Shown piece by piece: positions 62,249 to 64,000 of a DNA stretch of 64,000 nt. The position numbers and the translations under genes were made by a program. The notes beneath the pieces are model-generated. The model was given only the letters and a program-made list of their open reading frames with translations. It was not told where the DNA came from and made no database searches. The DNA comes from Stutzerimonas stutzeri TS44. GTDB taxonomy: Bacteria > Pseudomonadota > Gammaproteobacteria > Pseudomonadales > Pseudomonadaceae. The first letter of the stretch is position 1. Each line of letters opens with the position of its first letter. The DNA lies in contig AJXE01000001.1 in assembly GCA_000263395.1 (NCBI GenBank), positions 372,001 through 436,000 of the forward strand, in the 5' to 3' direction.

Positions 62249-64000
62249 TCAGAAGTCCAGGGTCACGGCGGCGTACAGCGCGCGGCCGTCACCCGGCGCG
62301 TGCAGCGACTGCACGCCGTCGTACCAGACGTACTCGTAGTAGCGGTCGGTGAGGTTCTTCAGCTGCAGGTCGACGGCCAGCTGCTCGGTCAGCTGGTAGC
62401 TGGCGCCGAGGTTGAACAGCACATAGCCGCCGTAGGTGCCCTGGGTGTTTTCGCGCTCGAGGTAGTAGTCGGTCTGGCCGTTGAGCCAGGCGCTGAGCTG
62501 CAGGTCCGGCGTCGCCTGGTAGGTGCTGCCGGCCGAGTACAGGCGCTGCGGCACATGGTCGATCTCCTGGCCCTGGCTGGCCGGCAGGCTGGGGTCAGCC
62601 TTCTCGATTTCGGAGAACTGCCAGGAGTGCGCCAGCCACAGGCTCAGCTCCGCGCTCGGGTAGAGGTTGAGCTGCGCGTCATAACCCCAGCGCCGCGTCT
62701 GGCCGAGGTTTTCCGATTCGCCGCTGGGGTCGTTGAGCCGGCGGCGCACCTCGTCGGAGGCCACCTGCTCCCAGTAGGCGATGCGACCGTCGAGCCAGGG
62801 CGTCGGGTTGAACTTGAGGCCGGTTTCCCAGCCGTCGTTGATCGACGGCGACAGGTCGGCGGTGCGCGGCGGCACCTTGTAGGCCGCGGCGCCGGTGCCG
62901 ATCTGGAAGGTCCGGCCCCAGTTGCCGTACAGGCTGAGCGCCTTCATCGGGGTGTAGACCAGGCTGATCTTCGGCTGCTCGATGCTGCCGTAGTCGTTGA
63001 CCGCGTAGTCGTTGCCGGTCAGCTCGTCGGTGTAGTCACCCTCGATGCGATCGACGCGAAAGGCCGGGATGATCTTCAGCGACTCCAGCGGCTGAATCAC
63101 CGCCTGCAGGTAGGCGCCGTAGCTGTCGTAGTCGAAGCGCTGGTCGCGGGTCTGCGCCACCGGCTCGCGTTCAACGCTGGTGTAGCGCTCGCTGCGGTTG
63201 CGCTGCTGCTCGGTGTCGAGCCCGCCTTCGAGGGAGAAGTCATACAGCCAGGCCACCTGCGGGCGGTAGGTCAGCGAGCTGCGCGCGCCGTAGTGGCGTT
63301 CCTCGGTGGTGCGCTGCTGCTGCGGCGCCGATTGCGAGAAGCGTACCCAGCGGTCGTCGTCCAGGGTGTTGAGCCAAACCTTGGTGGCCCACGACAGATC
63401 GGCGGCCAGCTCGCTGTCCAGATGCAGGCTGAGCTGGTTCATCTCGCGCTCGCCCATGTCGGTGGCCGACAGCGCGTAGGACTCGCGCGGCGAATGGCGC
63501 GCATCCTCGCGTGACAGGTAGCCCGGCTCGTTGGCATCGGCCTCGTAGTGGCGGGCAATCAGGCCCAGGCGCCAGGCACCGGAGTCCGGCTGGTAGAACC
63601 ACTTGCCGGACAGGCTGGTGCGCTCGGCATCGGCGTGATCGCGATAGCCGCCGCTCTTCTGCTGGCCGATGAAGTAATTCTGCGTCCAGTTGCTGCCCTC
63701 GATGCCCTTGGCCACTTGCAGTTCCTGGGTGTCGTAGCTGCCGTAGCGCAGCCGCGCCTTACCGTAATCGCCGCCGGTACGCGAATGCACGGTGACGTTG
63801 CCGGCGATGTTGTACAGGCCATAGCGCGGATCGTTGGTGCCGCGCACCACCTCGATGCCGTCGATTTCCAGCGGGAACAGCATGTCCAGGTAGGGCATGT
63901 TGCCATCGTTGCTGTTGCTGGGGATGCCGTCGATCAGCAGCTTGACCGCGTTGACCTCGCCCTCGCCATTGAAGCCGCGGAACGACAGCTTGCCCGAGGT
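62249..64000 (-). CDS. TonB-dependent outer-membrane receptor, 5' end beyond the window
   Basis: 583 residues are visible; the frame is open to base 64000, so the signal peptide, TonB box and the plug start are missing. The plug text includes LSFRGFNGEGEVNAVKLLID, GIEVVRGTNDPRYGLYNIAG; the barrel ends with ...RALYAAVTLDF (C-terminal Phe). It imports a metal chelate or similar compound. With the PepSY partner it forms an operon. Substrate not identifiable from this part. Confidence 0.9.
   Translation of the reverse strand, partial: TSGKLSFRGFNGEGEVNAVKLLIDGIPSNSNDGNMPYLDMLFPLEIDGIEVVRGTNDPRYGLYNIAGNVTVHSRTGGDYGKARLRYGSYDTQELQVAKGIEGSNWTQNYFIGQQKSGGYRDHADAERTSLSGKWFYQPDSGAWRLGLIARHYEADANEPGYLSREDARHSPRESYALSATDMGEREMNQLSLHLDSELAADLSWATKVWLNTLDDDRWVRFSQSAPQQQRTTEERHYGARSSLTYRPQVAWLYDFSLEGGLDTEQQRNRSERYTSVEREPVAQTRDQRFDYDSYGAYLQAVIQPLESLKIIPAFRVDRIEGDYTDELTGNDYAVNDYGSIEQPKISLVYTPMKALSLYGNWGRTFQIGTGAAAYKVPPRTADLSPSINDGWETGLKFNPTPWLDGRIAYWEQVASDEVRRRLNDPSGESENLGQTRRWGYDAQLNLYPSAELSLWLAHSWQFSEIEKADPSLPASQGQEIDHVPQRLYSAGSTYQATPDLQLSAWLNGQTDYYLERENTQGTYGGYVLFNLGASYQLTEQLAVDLQLKNLTDRYYEYVWYDGVQSLHAPGDGRALYAAVTLDF

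Overview
The window is high-GC gammaproteobacterial DNA that reads as the chromosome of a Pseudomonas species. Diagnostic features are a split class II ribonucleotide reductase (nrdJa/nrdJb), an oxyR-recG-HDOD block, an Xcp-type type II secretion operon, tandem DUF2388 genes and the order polA-DUF2782-thrB ... nrdJ-znuA/zur-znuCB-peptidase-metNIQ. From memory, that last order matches one continuous stretch of the P. aeruginosa chromosome. I see no rRNA, tRNA, CRISPR array or complete insertion sequence.

Layout. 1-7.6 kb: the tail of a type VI secretion (T6SS) cluster of the H2 type (tssM end, stp1 phosphatase, stk1 kinase). It runs into a VgrG, a multidomain peptidoglycan-targeting effector and a periplasmic immunity protein. 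Base composition falls sharply inside the effector C-terminus and stays low through the immunity gene, which suggests an exchanged toxin cassette. 7.6-9.4 kb: decayed flagellar DNA (a 3' fragment of flgL and a broken flagellin-linked gene). 9.4-15.6 kb: a small acidic protein, a heme-oxygenase-like/methyltransferase pair of unknown pathway, an AEC transporter, a LysE exporter, an AraC regulator and an SDR protein. 15.8-20.3 kb: oxyR, recG and an HDOD protein. 20.3-27.8 kb: gspE-F-G-H-I-J-K-L-M as one tightly packed operon, without gspC/gspD next to it. 28.4-31.3 kb: pntAA-pntAB-pntB transhydrogenase. 31.3-33.6 kb: a LysR regulator divergent from a YeiH-type membrane protein, and a DUF1127 peptide. 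33.7-37 kb: a 195-bp MITE-like element, three DUF2388 genes and a large HExxH/DUF4105 protein. 37-44.3 kb: a second T6SS island read on the minus strand (hcp, vgrG, 1099-aa effector, membrane immunity candidate). 44.6-60 kb: the ErsA-like sRNA, polA, DUF2782, thrB, ppnN, nrdJ, the zinc uptake genes and metNIQ. 60-64 kb: a DUF4157-like secreted protein, a PepSY membrane protein and a TonB receptor cut by the window end.

The two T6SS loci are the most interesting part. Each couples a near-identical VgrG trunk to a different effector/immunity module through 4-nt or short junctions. The larger effector (about 1100 aa, with a hydrophobic core) and its four-helix membrane partner look like a membrane-acting toxin system that I cannot name with confidence. 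Regulatory sites visible by eye are a Zur box between znuA and zur, an Anr/FNR-type box upstream of nrdJa, an AlgU-type promoter and terminator for ErsA, and a LysR-type palindrome upstream of yeiH.
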